A DNA stretch of 64,000 nt from Mucor racemosus. Its lineage: Eukaryota; Mucoromycota; Mucoromycetes; Mucorales; Mucoraceae. Positions 1 to 10,400 of this stretch are shown in pieces. The stretch covers positions 1,550,001 through 1,614,000 of the forward strand of contig JAPEHQ010000009.1 in the NCBI GenBank assembly GCA_027405735.1, written 5' to 3'. A program made the position numbers and the translations under genes. The first letter of the stretch is position 1, and each line of letters begins with the position of its first letter. The notes beneath the pieces were generated by a model. That model saw nothing but the letters and a program-made list of their open reading frames with translations. It ran no database searches and was not told the origin of the DNA.

Positions 1-47
1 TTTTATATAGACTTTACAACTACATTGACAATCATTTCTATTATATA

Positions 48-1274
48 ATGTACGCTATTACAAATTCTAGCAATAATTCGCCCATGTATGGTGGGGACAA
101 TATGCCTACTCTTACTTCTAATGCTGCTGCTGCTATAAATGATCAATATCATTGGGAACATTCAATGCGTGGTATGATGTTATAATTTATCTTGTAAAAT
201 GCCATGCAATTAACCCATATTTTCCAGTTCATAGTCATGATCGTATCACCGTAACTGACCATTCAGATGAATCACTCTGGTATTCAGGTATGTGAATTCA
301 CACACAATTCTAAATCTTACCAGCTTTACTGATATGGATCCCATTTAGATTCCGTGCTTTGCCAACCAGAGCAATCAAAAAGAATACACAATCAAATTAA
401 TGTAGACCAATCCAATAATAGCATCAGCCATAAATCACTGAATTCTCATCAGCAATCTCTCATTTACTCAACGCTTCATCACAGCGCGGGTCCCAGAGCT
501 GTAATTCCATCTAAAAGAGCTGCTCAAAACAGAGCTGCACAACGGGCTTTTCGCCAGCGCAAAGAACGTTACGTAAAAGATTTAGAAAAGAAGGCTAAAC
601 TTATGGATGAATGGAAAGCTGAAATGGATCAACTACGTCAACAAAATAAAGAACTAAGAGAACACAACATGAATTTAGAAAAGCAAATTCATCAACAACA
701 ACAATCTCCCATTGATTTTGATCAACAAAAAAATTTGATTTCACCTATCCATTCTCCTAACTTAACCGCTGAAATCATTCCTGCTCCAGTTGTAGTAGTT
801 ATGGATCAAGCTACAACAAAATCAACGAGAAGAAGAATCAAGCAAGAGCCACACACACTACAAAACAAGTATCAAACTTCGTTTATGCCTGTAAATCTTC
901 GTGCTCCTGATCAAACAAGCTTTATTGGCTCACCCACAACTTCATGCTCTTCCTCTTCCTCTTCTTCTTCATTAAATGGTTTAGAAGACATTCCTTTACA
1001 ACCTCCAACTTATAATTCAAATCAAATCCCTTGGACTACACCAACTCCCAATGATTTTAATCATTATGATGCAAGTTTAGATTTCATGTCTGGTGAGCAA
1101 GGTTTAGATGATCTTTGTGCAATTTTACAGGCACGACAAAGATCTGAAATCAATAGTTATGCCAACAATAATATTATAAATTATGCTACAAATGAACGAG
1201 ATTCACCGGTACACCATCATCATCTTCAACAGCAACAACAGAATGAAAGTATGATGTTGGCAAGAAGTTACTAA
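48..1274 (+). CDS. bZIP transcription factor, fungal AP-1 (Pap1/Yap)-like
   Basis: Predicted nuclear DNA-binding regulator, 369 aa. Proposed join 48..171, 228..287, 349..1274; both introns are GT-AG, both junctions are phase 1 and the protein is open throughout. The basic region at about residues 116-138 contains NRAAQRAFRQRKERYV, the AQ-x-AFR signature of fungal AP-1-like factors, followed by a heptad-like zipper (about 140-171) rich in E/K/L/N. The rest is low complexity: an N-terminal Asn/Ala segment, a Ser run and a His/Gln-rich C-terminus. The cysteine-rich redox domains of Yap1/Pap1 are not obvious, so an oxidative-stress role is not claimed. The start is the first in-frame ATG, 47 bases from the window edge, so an upstream exon cannot be excluded. 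Family call is strong; exact orthology is open. Confidence 0.85.
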
Positions 1275-1751
1275 ATAAGAAATTCCAAATTCTCATACAC
1301 TCATACAATCAATCTCAGGGACATGTGTGCGAATATTATACAAAATTTATGTGTAACTTTCTCTCATTCTCTCAAAGAGTGAAACCCTTGATTCTTACTT
1401 GATATCTTTGACCCTTACTTATTCAAATGGTGTCACTTTATTATATGTACCGTACTAGCTCATTTTTACTTTTTACACTTTTATCTTTTACATAGTATAC
1501 CATCTTTTTCTTTTTCACATTTATGTATTTATTCTCTATAATTTATTTTACCTTTATATACAACATATCATCATATACAAATAAACAAGTTTTATAGAAA
1601 AATAGTAAAAATATCTGTTACATTTTAATCATATATTTAGTTGGTTTGAGGAAAATAAAATAAATATATACACACACACAGATAAAGAGAGAATAATAGC
1701 CAGACAAGATGTTCCCTGAATAAAAAGGGTTAAATAAGGGTTCTTCCATTG
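1275..1751. other. Convergent intergenic region
   Basis: AT-rich spacer holding the 3' ends of the bZIP gene and of the minus-strand aminotransferase. A short CA repeat lies near 1669-1681. No ORF, RNA or repeat copy recognised. Confidence 0.5.
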
Positions 1752-3271
1752 TTATAAAGTTGTCCCAATCAAAAGGGCTTGCTTTAACCGAGTTACACCT
1801 AATTGTAATGTCTTGGTATCGTAATGTGCAAAAGATAGACGAACATAGTAGTCGTCCTCGTTGCTTTTAGTTACAGTAAACAGGGTTCCGAGGCCTACAC
1901 CAACGTCAATATTGTGTTGTCGTGTGATATCCATCAACTGACTTCCTGGGATTGGAACCCTTAACCACACAAAGTAACCTCCTTTAGGCCTAATATCAAT
2001 TGAACAACCCAATGGTACTAATTCATTTTGAATTGGTTCGTACAATCCTTTATAAAGCCTATCGGCATGTGTCTTTTTTAGAAATTCAATGTGATGATGG
2101 AGAGAATTATCAACCAACATTTCATTGATAATTTGGCTTGCTACATTTTATTGGAAGTTTGTTAAATGTTTACATAATAAAAAAAAGGGTGTTAATGCAA
2201 TAACTTACAAAGATAGGAAGGTGAGCCACCTGATATAAATGAACCACTATCATGTATCCACAAACAAAAAAAAACAAATTGCCTATTGTAAATAAACCTT
2301 ATAATAGAACCCTTTTTCGATCACATACCATGCTCCAACTTGCTTTATAATGGTTTCACCAGCTTCAATCCATCCTGCTCTTGATCCTGGTGCGAGTATT
2401 TTCGAGAAAGAACCATTACTTACTACAACATGCTTTGCATTTTCGTCAGCATTTTCCAAATCATAAGCTACTAATCTCTTTGGAACCTCTCCTTCAAATG
2501 TCAATATATCATAAACATCATCGCAAATAATTAGCATGTTGTACTTTCTTCCCAGTTGTACCAATTTCTCTCTTTTCTCATTAGATAAGACAGACCCTGT
2601 TGGGTTCGCGTGCGTAGGTACACAATATAAGACCGAGTTAAAAATTATGCTATCAGTATCATTGTTCTTATCTTGAGGGAAGAAAGGGCCCCTATCGCTT
2701 GTATGGTGATGCTTGATCAGGTAATCTTCTAATATATCAACATTGATCCCTGAATCATTTTCTTCTGCGATACCTACAAATTGATCTTTTGTATAACCCA
2801 CGTTTAAGAAAATATTAAATGCTAAGAAATAAGTAGGGTCTTGGAAATACACATGACGAGTAACTGTTTGTGGGCGAGTTAGTAATGTTAAGATATGTTG
2901 TAATGATAGAGATGCTCCTGGAGTTGCACATAAATGACGGCTGTTGTAATTTAAAAGAGTAGCCGAGATTATGCATGTTTAATATTCTTGTTTGTTATAT
3001 TGCTATATGAACACGTTACTTTGATACAGGTGATTTATACTCGTTCGAGAGAAAATCGGCTAAATTCTTTAGAAATGTAGGATGTCCCAACTCATCACCA
3101 TACTACAAAATATATTGTCAAGTAATGCAAGTTTAAGTATGAATAAAGCTTTACTTGTAATACGTCGTTTGCTGCGTTGGGTGCACTAAAAGCTTTCCGA
3201 GCTGCTTGTGCAAATAGTTTTGCTGGTAAAATGTCAGTAGAAGGCTGCCCATTCATGAAATTAATGCTCAT
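1752..3271 (-). CDS. PLP-dependent class I/II aminotransferase (2-aminoadipate/YER152C-like)
   Basis: Fold-type I PLP aminotransferase, 412 aa, probably acting on an amino acid with 2-oxoglutarate; the substrate cannot be read from sequence. Minus-strand exons 3271..3155, 3102..3020, 2940..2329, 2246..2209, 2140..1752; all junctions are in phase and all introns are GT-AG. Seen: a THANPTG motif (Asn about 179), DDVYD (about 207-211; cofactor Asp and Tyr) and SNGSFSKILAPGSRAGW, with the Schiff-base Lys at about 247 and an Arg at about 254. The N-terminus INFMNGQPSTDILP fits the subgroup that includes yeast YER152C and bacterial 2-aminoadipate transaminases. The ATG at 3271 is preferred because the upstream in-frame extension is a hydrophobic stretch the family lacks. 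A mitochondrial signal is not evident. Confidence 0.82.
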
Positions 3272-4727
3272 GTTTATGTCGATTTTGCACAAAAAAAGAG
3301 AAAGCACCAAGACAGTAATCGAGCAAGGGAAAAGTAGCGAAAGCTGACTAATGGAAATCATGAGAATTTCTTTCAATTAGGGACCCTGAGTATGAATAAT
3401 ACATAGATGATATTGTATCATCCAGTAGTAATACGTTAAGGTTTTGTTCCTGAATACATCCTGTTTAAATATCTGAATGTTTCCAAAAGTATGGAATGTG
3501 TCCCAATAGATAGTATAGTATTAATAAAAAAAATGCTTTTTTATTTTACGTTTGTATAGGTTGTAAGCATTACTTAAGTGGCAGATAAATAGTACCTATG
3601 TAATTGTCATCATGATTATGAAATCAATTTTACTTTTGGACCAAATTTTTAAGATTCCAGATGCATTGCTTGAAATTGTTACAATTCAACATTAACCCTT
3701 TTCAGTCTCTCTTTTTTTTTTGTGTTCAGTTTAATATATGAGCCGTAATTAAAATGGTAGCACGTAGCATATTATAACTTATTGATTTTCTTTCTATATA
3801 AGATCAATAGATTTGATGCTGAAAACTTTCAGGATGCAATTGCAAATTTACAATTTCGGAATTTGTTATAAGATGTTTTATCCCAAAAATGAGATGCAGA
3901 AGAATCAATTACGCAGACTTATATATATGATATTCTTTAGTAACCAATATAATCGATTAAAATTTTAGCTTTTATGAGCTGTTGTGTATTATTAAGGTAT
4001 CATCGTCAAGCACTGCAAGCGTAAACAAGCCTGCGAGCTTTGCGCTTTGATTTGATTAGCTTTTTTTTTTTTTTTGGCATTACCGTTTCCCTAATTTTTA
4101 ATATATATTTCTGTTTGCTTTGCAGTTGCTTTAAATATTAAAAACTTGCTTTATGTTTGCTTAAATTGTTCAATAAAAACAACACGTGCTTCCTATTATA
4201 CTTGCTTCTACAAACCTAGTTAATCATGGCAATTTAACGCCCAAAAGTCGGATTCTTCACATTCCAGAATGTTTATAAATGCAAAAATTATTCCAATTTT
4301 AAGAATTTTTCATACCAAAATACACAAAATTAAAGATAAAACTTAAGATATTACGTTTTTATTAACTTAAAAGCGTTTTGGACAAAGTCAGTATCTAGGA
4401 ATACAAAACAAATGCTCTATAACAGGAAGTTTTAACCAATAAATCAAACGACATTAAGCTTTTTTATGTCCCATCTTTTGGTACTGTTGCATACGCAAGG
4501 CTCTAGCATTCATTTTCATTGTCTTGCTTTATTTTATGGTATCATTGATAGAGCAATGAGACATTATATAGTCGAGATTGATTAGGTGCAAACTGATAAA
4601 TCAATCATTCGAAACATTTCTAGAGTCTTCGGATTACGTCTCAAATCCTGCGAACCTTTATAATATTTCTACCCTGCAATGTATGGTATACAGCTTTTTA
4701 AAAAGCTAAACAAATGGGCGTTCTGTT
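3272..4727. other. AT-rich intergenic region, no gene recognised
   Basis: Upstream region of the aminotransferase gene followed by sequence with homopolymer T tracts (near 3713-3721 and 4062-4075). A short minus-strand reading stretch near 4440-4530 is too small to call. No tRNA, LTR or repeat boundary seen until R1 begins near 4728. Confidence 0.4.
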
Positions 4728-5490
4728 ATAAAAAAGCGTTTTTTTAATAACTTTTTGGATATTTAACCAGGCGCGGTCTGAAAATTCAGACTTTATAGCG
4801 GACATTTTTCGGGGCTCATTTTATCCTTACCAACACTCATGATTTTTATCAAAAAACAGAAAAATCAAATTTTGATACCAAAATCAACGTTTAAATATAC
4901 TACATTGTGAGAGACAATTGTAGCCATAACTAATACACATTTTATAAAAGCTTAATATTAAATGTTAAGTAATGAAACTTTGCGTTTTTGGCCCAAAAAC
5001 GGTTTTTTGATTAAAGGATTTTTATGTTATATTTTGCAATAAAAATGTTTATTATTTTTAATTGAGCAAATAGAGCGCTAAATTCTGCATATGTGCATAT
5101 TTTTTATTTTTATAATTGATAGTATAAGTAACTCTAGATTTGCAAAACCAAAAAAAAAAATTAAAAAATGTCAAAATCGATGATCTGGACAAAAATAATT
5201 TTCTAAATTAATGTTCCGCTTCTAAGCCTTGTAAGTCTTAAAAATAAGAGATTTTATAATACTTGAGAACTTTTTCAAGAATTTACAATGCTGTATCCAC
5301 TTGATTCAAGCTTATTACTGTAAATATTTATACATGTTAATATTGTGTGGTAGTTTATTTGATGATAATATAGTCTTACTTCATAATTATTGCATTAGAG
5401 ATGATCTACATTAAGTTTTAGTCTTACATCTCCAATATCATATATCATAAACATAAACATGACCATAACTGGAACATATTGCCGCCTTTT

Positions 5491-5725
5491 TGTCAGTTTT
5501 CGAGGATATTAAACAGCCAATTTTGAAGCCAATACCATTTCTAACTCATATTAAAATGTAATTCTTATAAACAGTCTTTTAAACCAAGACCTAAAAGCTC
5601 TTGCTTCTTTCTTTTACCATTAGTTTTTCTGGTAATAAAGTCTGCGTTCTCCATGATAAATTTTACTACTAGCCCTTATTATTATTCTTTCTATAAATAA
5701 GATTGTATGTATCCATAAACTCTCG
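5491..5725. mobile_element. Solo LTR, family C (older copy)
   Basis: Begins TGTCAGTTTTCG and ends near AAACTCTCG. It aligns along its length with the LTR at 58591-58809, sharing the ACC(A/G)AGACCTAA block, an AATAAAG block and a TATAAATAAGAT-like block. It sits inside R1, whose flanks (GCCGCCTTTT and TTTTACCCTC) are joined in other copies. The terminal CA and the target duplication are degraded (CTTTT on the left, TTTTT on the right). Confidence 0.65.
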
Positions 5726-6364
5726 TTTTTTACCCTCTTTTTCCCAAGCCAATTGATTCAATGCTTTACTAGAAGAATCAACTTAAGTACTCACAAATGG
5801 CTCCTCGATATTTGCATTCAAATTTCATAAATTAAATTGAGTGGTTCCATTTACAGTAGTATCAAACGCATCATCTATCAGCCCGCCTTATGATAAATGT
5901 CAATCTAAAATCAAAAACATCCCATTGTAATGATCTGTAATTTTGAACTAACAACAAATGTGGATAATATGTTGTTTATAGATATTATTTTTGTTATTAT
6001 AAATTGGTGATCACTGGATTGATGAATGTTGGTGTTCTTATTTGTAAATTAGATTTTATGTGAATAAAAAAAGTAAAGGGTGTGTAACAAGACAGCTGAA
6101 TCTACTGTACAAGAAGGGATCATGTAATGATTTTGTTGCACCCACAGATCTGGGTGCATTCCTTGGTTAAGGTTACGACACAGTTTGATATGTTAAGTTC
6201 TACATTGCTGTGTATTATGTTATGAGGCTCCGTTTATACAGGAATGTGGAACTAGTGTGTGTCACCTAAACTTGATTGGATATATATATATATATATAAA
6301 TAGACTCATTTGAGACTAACGTGCCAACAGCTTTAAACCTGCACAAATTTTAACTTTTTTTAAG

Positions 6365-6757
6365 AGCTATCAACTCACCCAAAACTAACGATACAATAAA
6401 AAAAATCCATAACAATCATTATTTAAACCTTTGTAAACAATTGTTATGGCTCGTATACTTAATTTTACTATAAAATCATTCTGTTGATAGCCCTTGAAAA
6501 TAGACGGTATTTCAAAATTTAAGCTGTGTGCTCTTAGGTGAGGGTAACTTTTGAAACAAGGATACTCTGTGACACATAACCTCCTTACCTTAAACCCAGC
6601 TTACGTAAGCAATGCGTGAAATCACCATTTTCGCTATCAACTTTCCGAAAAATAAAGATATAATAAATCAGAGCCATAACAATCATTATTTAAACCTTTG
6701 TGAACAATTGTTATGACTTTAATAGTTATTTTTATTATAAAATCATTTTACTGATAC
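6365..6757. repeat. Duplicated palindromic module inside the TIR element
   Basis: Two diverged copies, about 6365-6492 and 6633-6757. Each opens with GCTATCAAC and contains CCATAACAATCATTATTTAA followed by the complementary AACAATTGTTATG. The first copy closes with GTTGATAGC, the inverse of its opening, so the module can form nested hairpins. Subterminal repeats of this kind often bind transposase; that role is inferred. Confidence 0.6.
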
Positions 6758-6760
6758 CCA

Positions 6761-7060
6761 AAGTATCATTGCGAATGCAATTGGATCAAAATGTACTGTG
6801 GTGCTGCCAAGAGGAAAGCTCGTTTGCGATGTGACTATACATTCAAGTCTCTGGAGAAAAACATCCATTCTTTTCTGGATACCTCTGGTAACCTGACTCA
6901 AATCAGACATTATTTCAGAAGGTCGATGGACTACATCGAAGCGTATAGCAAATGTAGAGAAGTTGTCCAAGAAGTTAAGAAATTTGTTGAAAAAAATATT
7001 TATCTCATAGAAAATTTAGAATTCCTAACGATTTGTTATAAAAATAAAATGTTTGTTTAA
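6761..7060 (+). pseudogene. C-terminal remnant of a DDE transposase
   Basis: Open stretch of about 100 codons beginning without a start and reading through an internal Met at 6791. The motif NWIKMYCGAAKRKAR, then CDYTFKSLEKN, then QIRHYFRRSMDYIEAY resembles the end of the catalytic domain of fungal DDE transposases, recalled as N-F-I-E-x-Y-W-G-A-A-K-R followed by a conserved R-R-x-x-R-Y-x-D-A-Y block. If the alignment is right, the catalytic Glu is replaced by Lys. The N-terminal two thirds are missing. The family call rests on motif memory, not a search. Confidence 0.55.
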
Positions 7061-8335
7061 ACTTATTATACTTCTCAATCTCTCAAATAACAAATGAGCT
7101 ACATTACCTGCCATGAGATGCCTCCAAAAAAAAATACATATTCAAATAGCGGAGTTCCAAAATAAATAAAAATTGAAACAAAATCAAAGTTTACACAGAT
7201 TTAAAGCTGGTGGCACGTTAGTCATATAATTAGAGAATGTAAATATAAAAGAAGATGTTTCGATCTTATAATAAAGTTCTTTAGTTTTAGTGTGATCTTT
7301 CATTTTATAACAGTTTTCCTTTATTTTTATTAAATGATTTAGTACATAATATTTTAGCTTTAAAATTGATATAATCTCCTGGCGTAACATATTTCCTTGT
7401 AGTATTATACAGTATATATAAAGAATGAGGCAAGATTTTGCATAAATGAAACTGAAATATTTGAATCATTACACCTATTGTCATTGTTGTAAACTATTAA
7501 AAGCTTGATTTTTAGTAATACAGCAATTAAATAAAAAACAAGATGACGCTAATAGCATATGGTGAGTATTTAACATCTAAGTAAGTTTGATGAAGTGTGC
7601 TTTTAAACCCTTTTAAATATTCTGAGGCAAACACAACATCTTAGTCTTGTAATTTCTATCCATCAAAATTTTGTGACTTTGCACTACATAATGAATGCAC
7701 CTTTTATCAATCTTGACCTCAATGTGCACTTGGTATCAGTTTTTTACCAGTTGTATTTTCTCTGAATCATTAATATTCAGTCATGTTGAACGATGATTTG
7801 TAATATTGCCAAAAGAAGAATGAATATTTCAAGAGTTTTCTGCATATCAAATTACGCAATTTAGTAGCAATGATTGCAATTAACTATGCTTTTTGAGCCT
7901 ATTGATGTTAATCAGAATAATTAGTACTTTTATTCAAAAGTAAGCTTTGCTTTATACATTCACGTTCGCCCATTCAATAAATGACGTTGAGTTTATTGTC
8001 CCTTATATCAATCAACAATCAACTTCATCTTGATCCGATACATTTGACAATCAAATGCCAAAATTACACTTGAGCCACCACAAAAAAATCTCGTACAGGT
8101 CGACGAAGCATCAGAATTTAGATCATTTTTTTGTGTTTCTCATAGATCTGAGCTCTCTCTCATATTCACAGGTCTCTGCATGATGAACCATATTGTCTCT
8201 TCTATCCGTTCAATTTAACTGAAATACATTGAACGCCAACATTGTATTTGATGCTAAAAAAAACGTAAGTATGAAAAAAGTGGTGGGACGTACCATTATA
8301 ACTCTTCTAAGTTTATTCAAGATATAAAGTAAATT

Positions 8336-9140
8336 ACAGCGCATGAACCATAAAGTAAACGAAATAGACATTATCTGTTACTATAGATTATAGAAACATA
8401 TATTTTTCTAACAGAAAAACCGTCTGTCATATCATACATTCATTAAAAAACTGCAAAAGCGAGCCCATATAGCAACGCCGTAATTACGCATGGCAAGATT
8501 GAACGGCTAAGTCTCTTATGGTATGTCTAAGTTTTAAATAAAAAAGCGTTTTTTTAAACTTTTCTTATATCCAACCACGTACGGTCTGAAAATTCAGACT
8601 TTATAGCGGACATTTTCGGGGATCATTTTATCCTTACCAGCACTCATGGTTTTGATCAAAAAACAGAAAAATCAAATTTTGATACCAAAATCAACGTTTA
8701 AATATACTACATTGTGAGAGACAATTGTAGCCATAACTAATACGCATTTCATAATAATTTAATATTAAAAGTTAAGTAATGAAACTTTGCACTTTTGGCC
8801 CAAAAACGGATTTTTGGTTAAAGGATTTTCATGTAATATTTTTCAATAAAAATGTTAGTTATTTTTTATTGAGCAGATAGAGCGCTAAATTCTGCATATG
8901 TGTATATTTTTTGTTTTTATAACTGGTATTATAATTACCTCTAAATTTGCAAAACCAGAAAAAAAAATTAAAAAATGTCAAAATTGATGATCTGGACAAA
9001 AATAATTTTTGAAATTAATATTCCGCTTCTAAGCCTTGTAAAACTTAAAAATAAGAGATTTTATAATACTGAAGAACTTTTTCAAGAATTAATGATGCTG
9101 TACCCACTTGATTCAAGCTTATTATTATAAATCTTTATAC
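8336..9140 (+). repeat. Dispersed repeat R1, copy b
   Basis: Matches R1 copy c from its GCGCATGAACCATAA block through the core to the GATTCAAGCTTATTA end, then stops abruptly near 9140. The junction sequence AGATCTGAGCTCTCTCTCA (9144-9162) also occurs at 8143-8161, just before this copy, so the copy is bracketed by a direct repeat about 1 kb apart. Confidence 0.75.
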
Positions 9141-10128
9141 TGTAGATCTGAGCTCTCTCTCACATTACTACGGCCGGCCTGTGCTGCACAAGATGATTTC
9201 ATTGTGCCCAGGTGGTCTGCACACTATAGCCTGAGCTACTGTGCCCACCGAATATGGCTAAAAAGATAACAAGATACACATGGGCACAACAAAAGAAACT
9301 GCACACGAGCACAGCACTAAGCCTGTTGTGCAGAATTGTAGACTCGCTTCGTGTGCATGACATTAATCCCATGTGTGCATAATAGTAAGTAGAATTGCCC
9401 ATAAGTATATCATTATCCCTATTTGTGTATAATAATAAAACCTGGTCATGAGCATCGTGCCGTTCTCAAAATTCCATTCCATTTTTTACGGGAATGGGTT
9501 TTTAAATCACATTTGTTTTTATTAATATAGGTTGTAGTCAATACGATTCAATATGTTGTTGATGTAGAGCAATACATACAAGAGCCAATATATTCACGAT
9601 TATCACCATCATTTGTAAATATGTTTATGGCTATAATGTTTGCAGCAATAATGGTTTTTGCTCGAGGATAATAAACTTAAATAACGCTTACTGCTTAAAT
9701 TTATATGTAATCCAAGTCTAAGATTATAGATGTTACTTTATCACACATAAAATTTAAACAAATTAACCTTTCTTAAACTTACTATTTTAGTTTACTATTG
9801 TCAGCTGTAAAAAGATTTGTTTTCAAGCATGGCTACGATCAAAACTATGGTTATTAGGCAAGACATCAGATGATCCTTTTTTTGTGTTTCTATATCATTT
9901 AAAATTTTATCACTTTTCTGGAACATTTCATAGGTTTGTAACTAGTTCTACCTTTTCATTGATTAGATAATAAATATCATTGCCTTCGATTTGATCTGGT
10001 AATTAAGAAGTACGTCCAAAAATACAGCAGTAAATAATGATATTTGATCTTAGACTGCGGTTAAATGGAAATATCAGTCTCTAATATAACGACTACTGCT
10101 GCTTATATTAAAAATATTAGTCCCTTAA
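9141..10128. other. Intergenic, with a GC-richer patch of TGTGC(CCA) motifs
   Basis: 9165-9440 stands out as less AT-rich and repeats TGTGCCCA-like words in both orientations (GTGCCCAGG, GTGCCCACC, TGGGCACAA, TGTTGTGCAG). The remainder to 10128 is AT-rich; part of 10080-10128 may be R1 sequence upstream of the LTR, because it resembles the far end of copy d. No gene recognised. Confidence 0.4.
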
Positions 10129-10400
10129 TGTAATGATCTATAATTTTGGACTAACAACAAAGGTGGATAATATGCTTATAGATATTATTTTTGCTATTAT
10201 AAATTTGTGATCACTGGATTGACGAAGGTTGGTGTTCTTATTTGTAAATTAGATATTTATTAGTGAATAAATATAAGTAAAGGGTGTGTAACAAGACAGA
10301 TAAATCTACAAGGGATCATGTAATGATTTCCTTGTAGTATTTATATAAGGAATGAGGCAAGGTTTTGCATGAATGAAACTGAAATGTTTGACTCATTACA
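10129..10400. mobile_element. Solo LTR, family A, with 5-bp target duplication
   Basis: 272 bp with ends TGTAATGATC and GACTCATTACA, which form an 8-bp perfect terminal inverted repeat (TGTAATGA/TCATTACA). It is flanked by the perfect direct repeat CTTAA (10124-10128 and 10401-10405), the hallmark of retroviral-type integration followed by LTR-LTR recombination. R1 sequence appears to lie on both sides. No internal region or partner LTR is nearby. Confidence 0.88.

Larger units (their letters stand above)
6314..7223 (+). mobile_element. TIR DNA transposon remnant, non-autonomous
   Basis: Terminal inverted repeats of 24 bp with one mismatch (6314-6337 and 7200-7223; left end GACTAACGTGCCAACAGC). 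The interior has a duplicated palindromic module (6365-6757) and the C-terminal remnant of a DDE transposase (6761-7060). At about 910 bp it is too short for an autonomous element. The element lies inside LTR-B, which lost a few bases at the insertion point compared with the solo copy at 51861-52208, so the target duplication cannot be defined. Confidence 0.72.
6134..7389. mobile_element. LTR, family B, inserted in LTR-A and itself interrupted
   Basis: Ends are TGTTGCACCC and GGCGTAACA. The LTR parts 6134-6313 and 7224-7389 match the uninterrupted solo LTR at 51861-52208. Flanks GATTT (6129-6133) and TATTT (7390-7394) look like a slightly decayed 5-bp target duplication; the intact LTR-A reads straight across this point. 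A TIR element (6314-7223) occupies its middle. Confidence 0.75.
5926..7473. mobile_element. LTR, family A, split by nested insertions
   Basis: The LTR parts are 5926-6133 and 7390-7473. The left end is TGTAATGATC and the right end ATCATTACA, matching the uninterrupted copy at 10129-10400. Flanking 5-mers CCCAT (5921-5925) and CCTAT (7474-7478) look like a target duplication with one change. R1 sequence continues on both sides. The middle, 6134-7389, is a later insertion of LTR family B. Confidence 0.78.
4728..8275 (+). repeat. Dispersed repeat R1, copy a (interrupted by nested insertions)
   Basis: Long non-coding repeat shared, with divergence, by copies at 8336-9140, 10401-11412, 52214-53780 (minus) and 57413-58929 (minus). 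Its conserved core starts with AAAAAAGCGTTTTTTTAA and TCTGAAAATTCAGACTTTAT and ends near 5325 with GATTCAAGCTTATTACTGTA. Homology to the 57-58 kb copy then continues through 5340-5490, 5727-5920 and 7475-8275, so the present copy was cut by an LTR at 5491-5725 and by the insertion complex at 5926-7473. Removing these makes the two copies co-linear. No ORF longer than background; class unknown. It could be the remains of a large non-autonomous element. Confidence 0.8.

Noticed and set aside
4440..4530. Minus-strand reading stretch (about 20 codons: NARALRMQQYQKMGHKK)
   Set aside because: Looks protein-like, but no neighbouring exon in phase could be found; too short to call.
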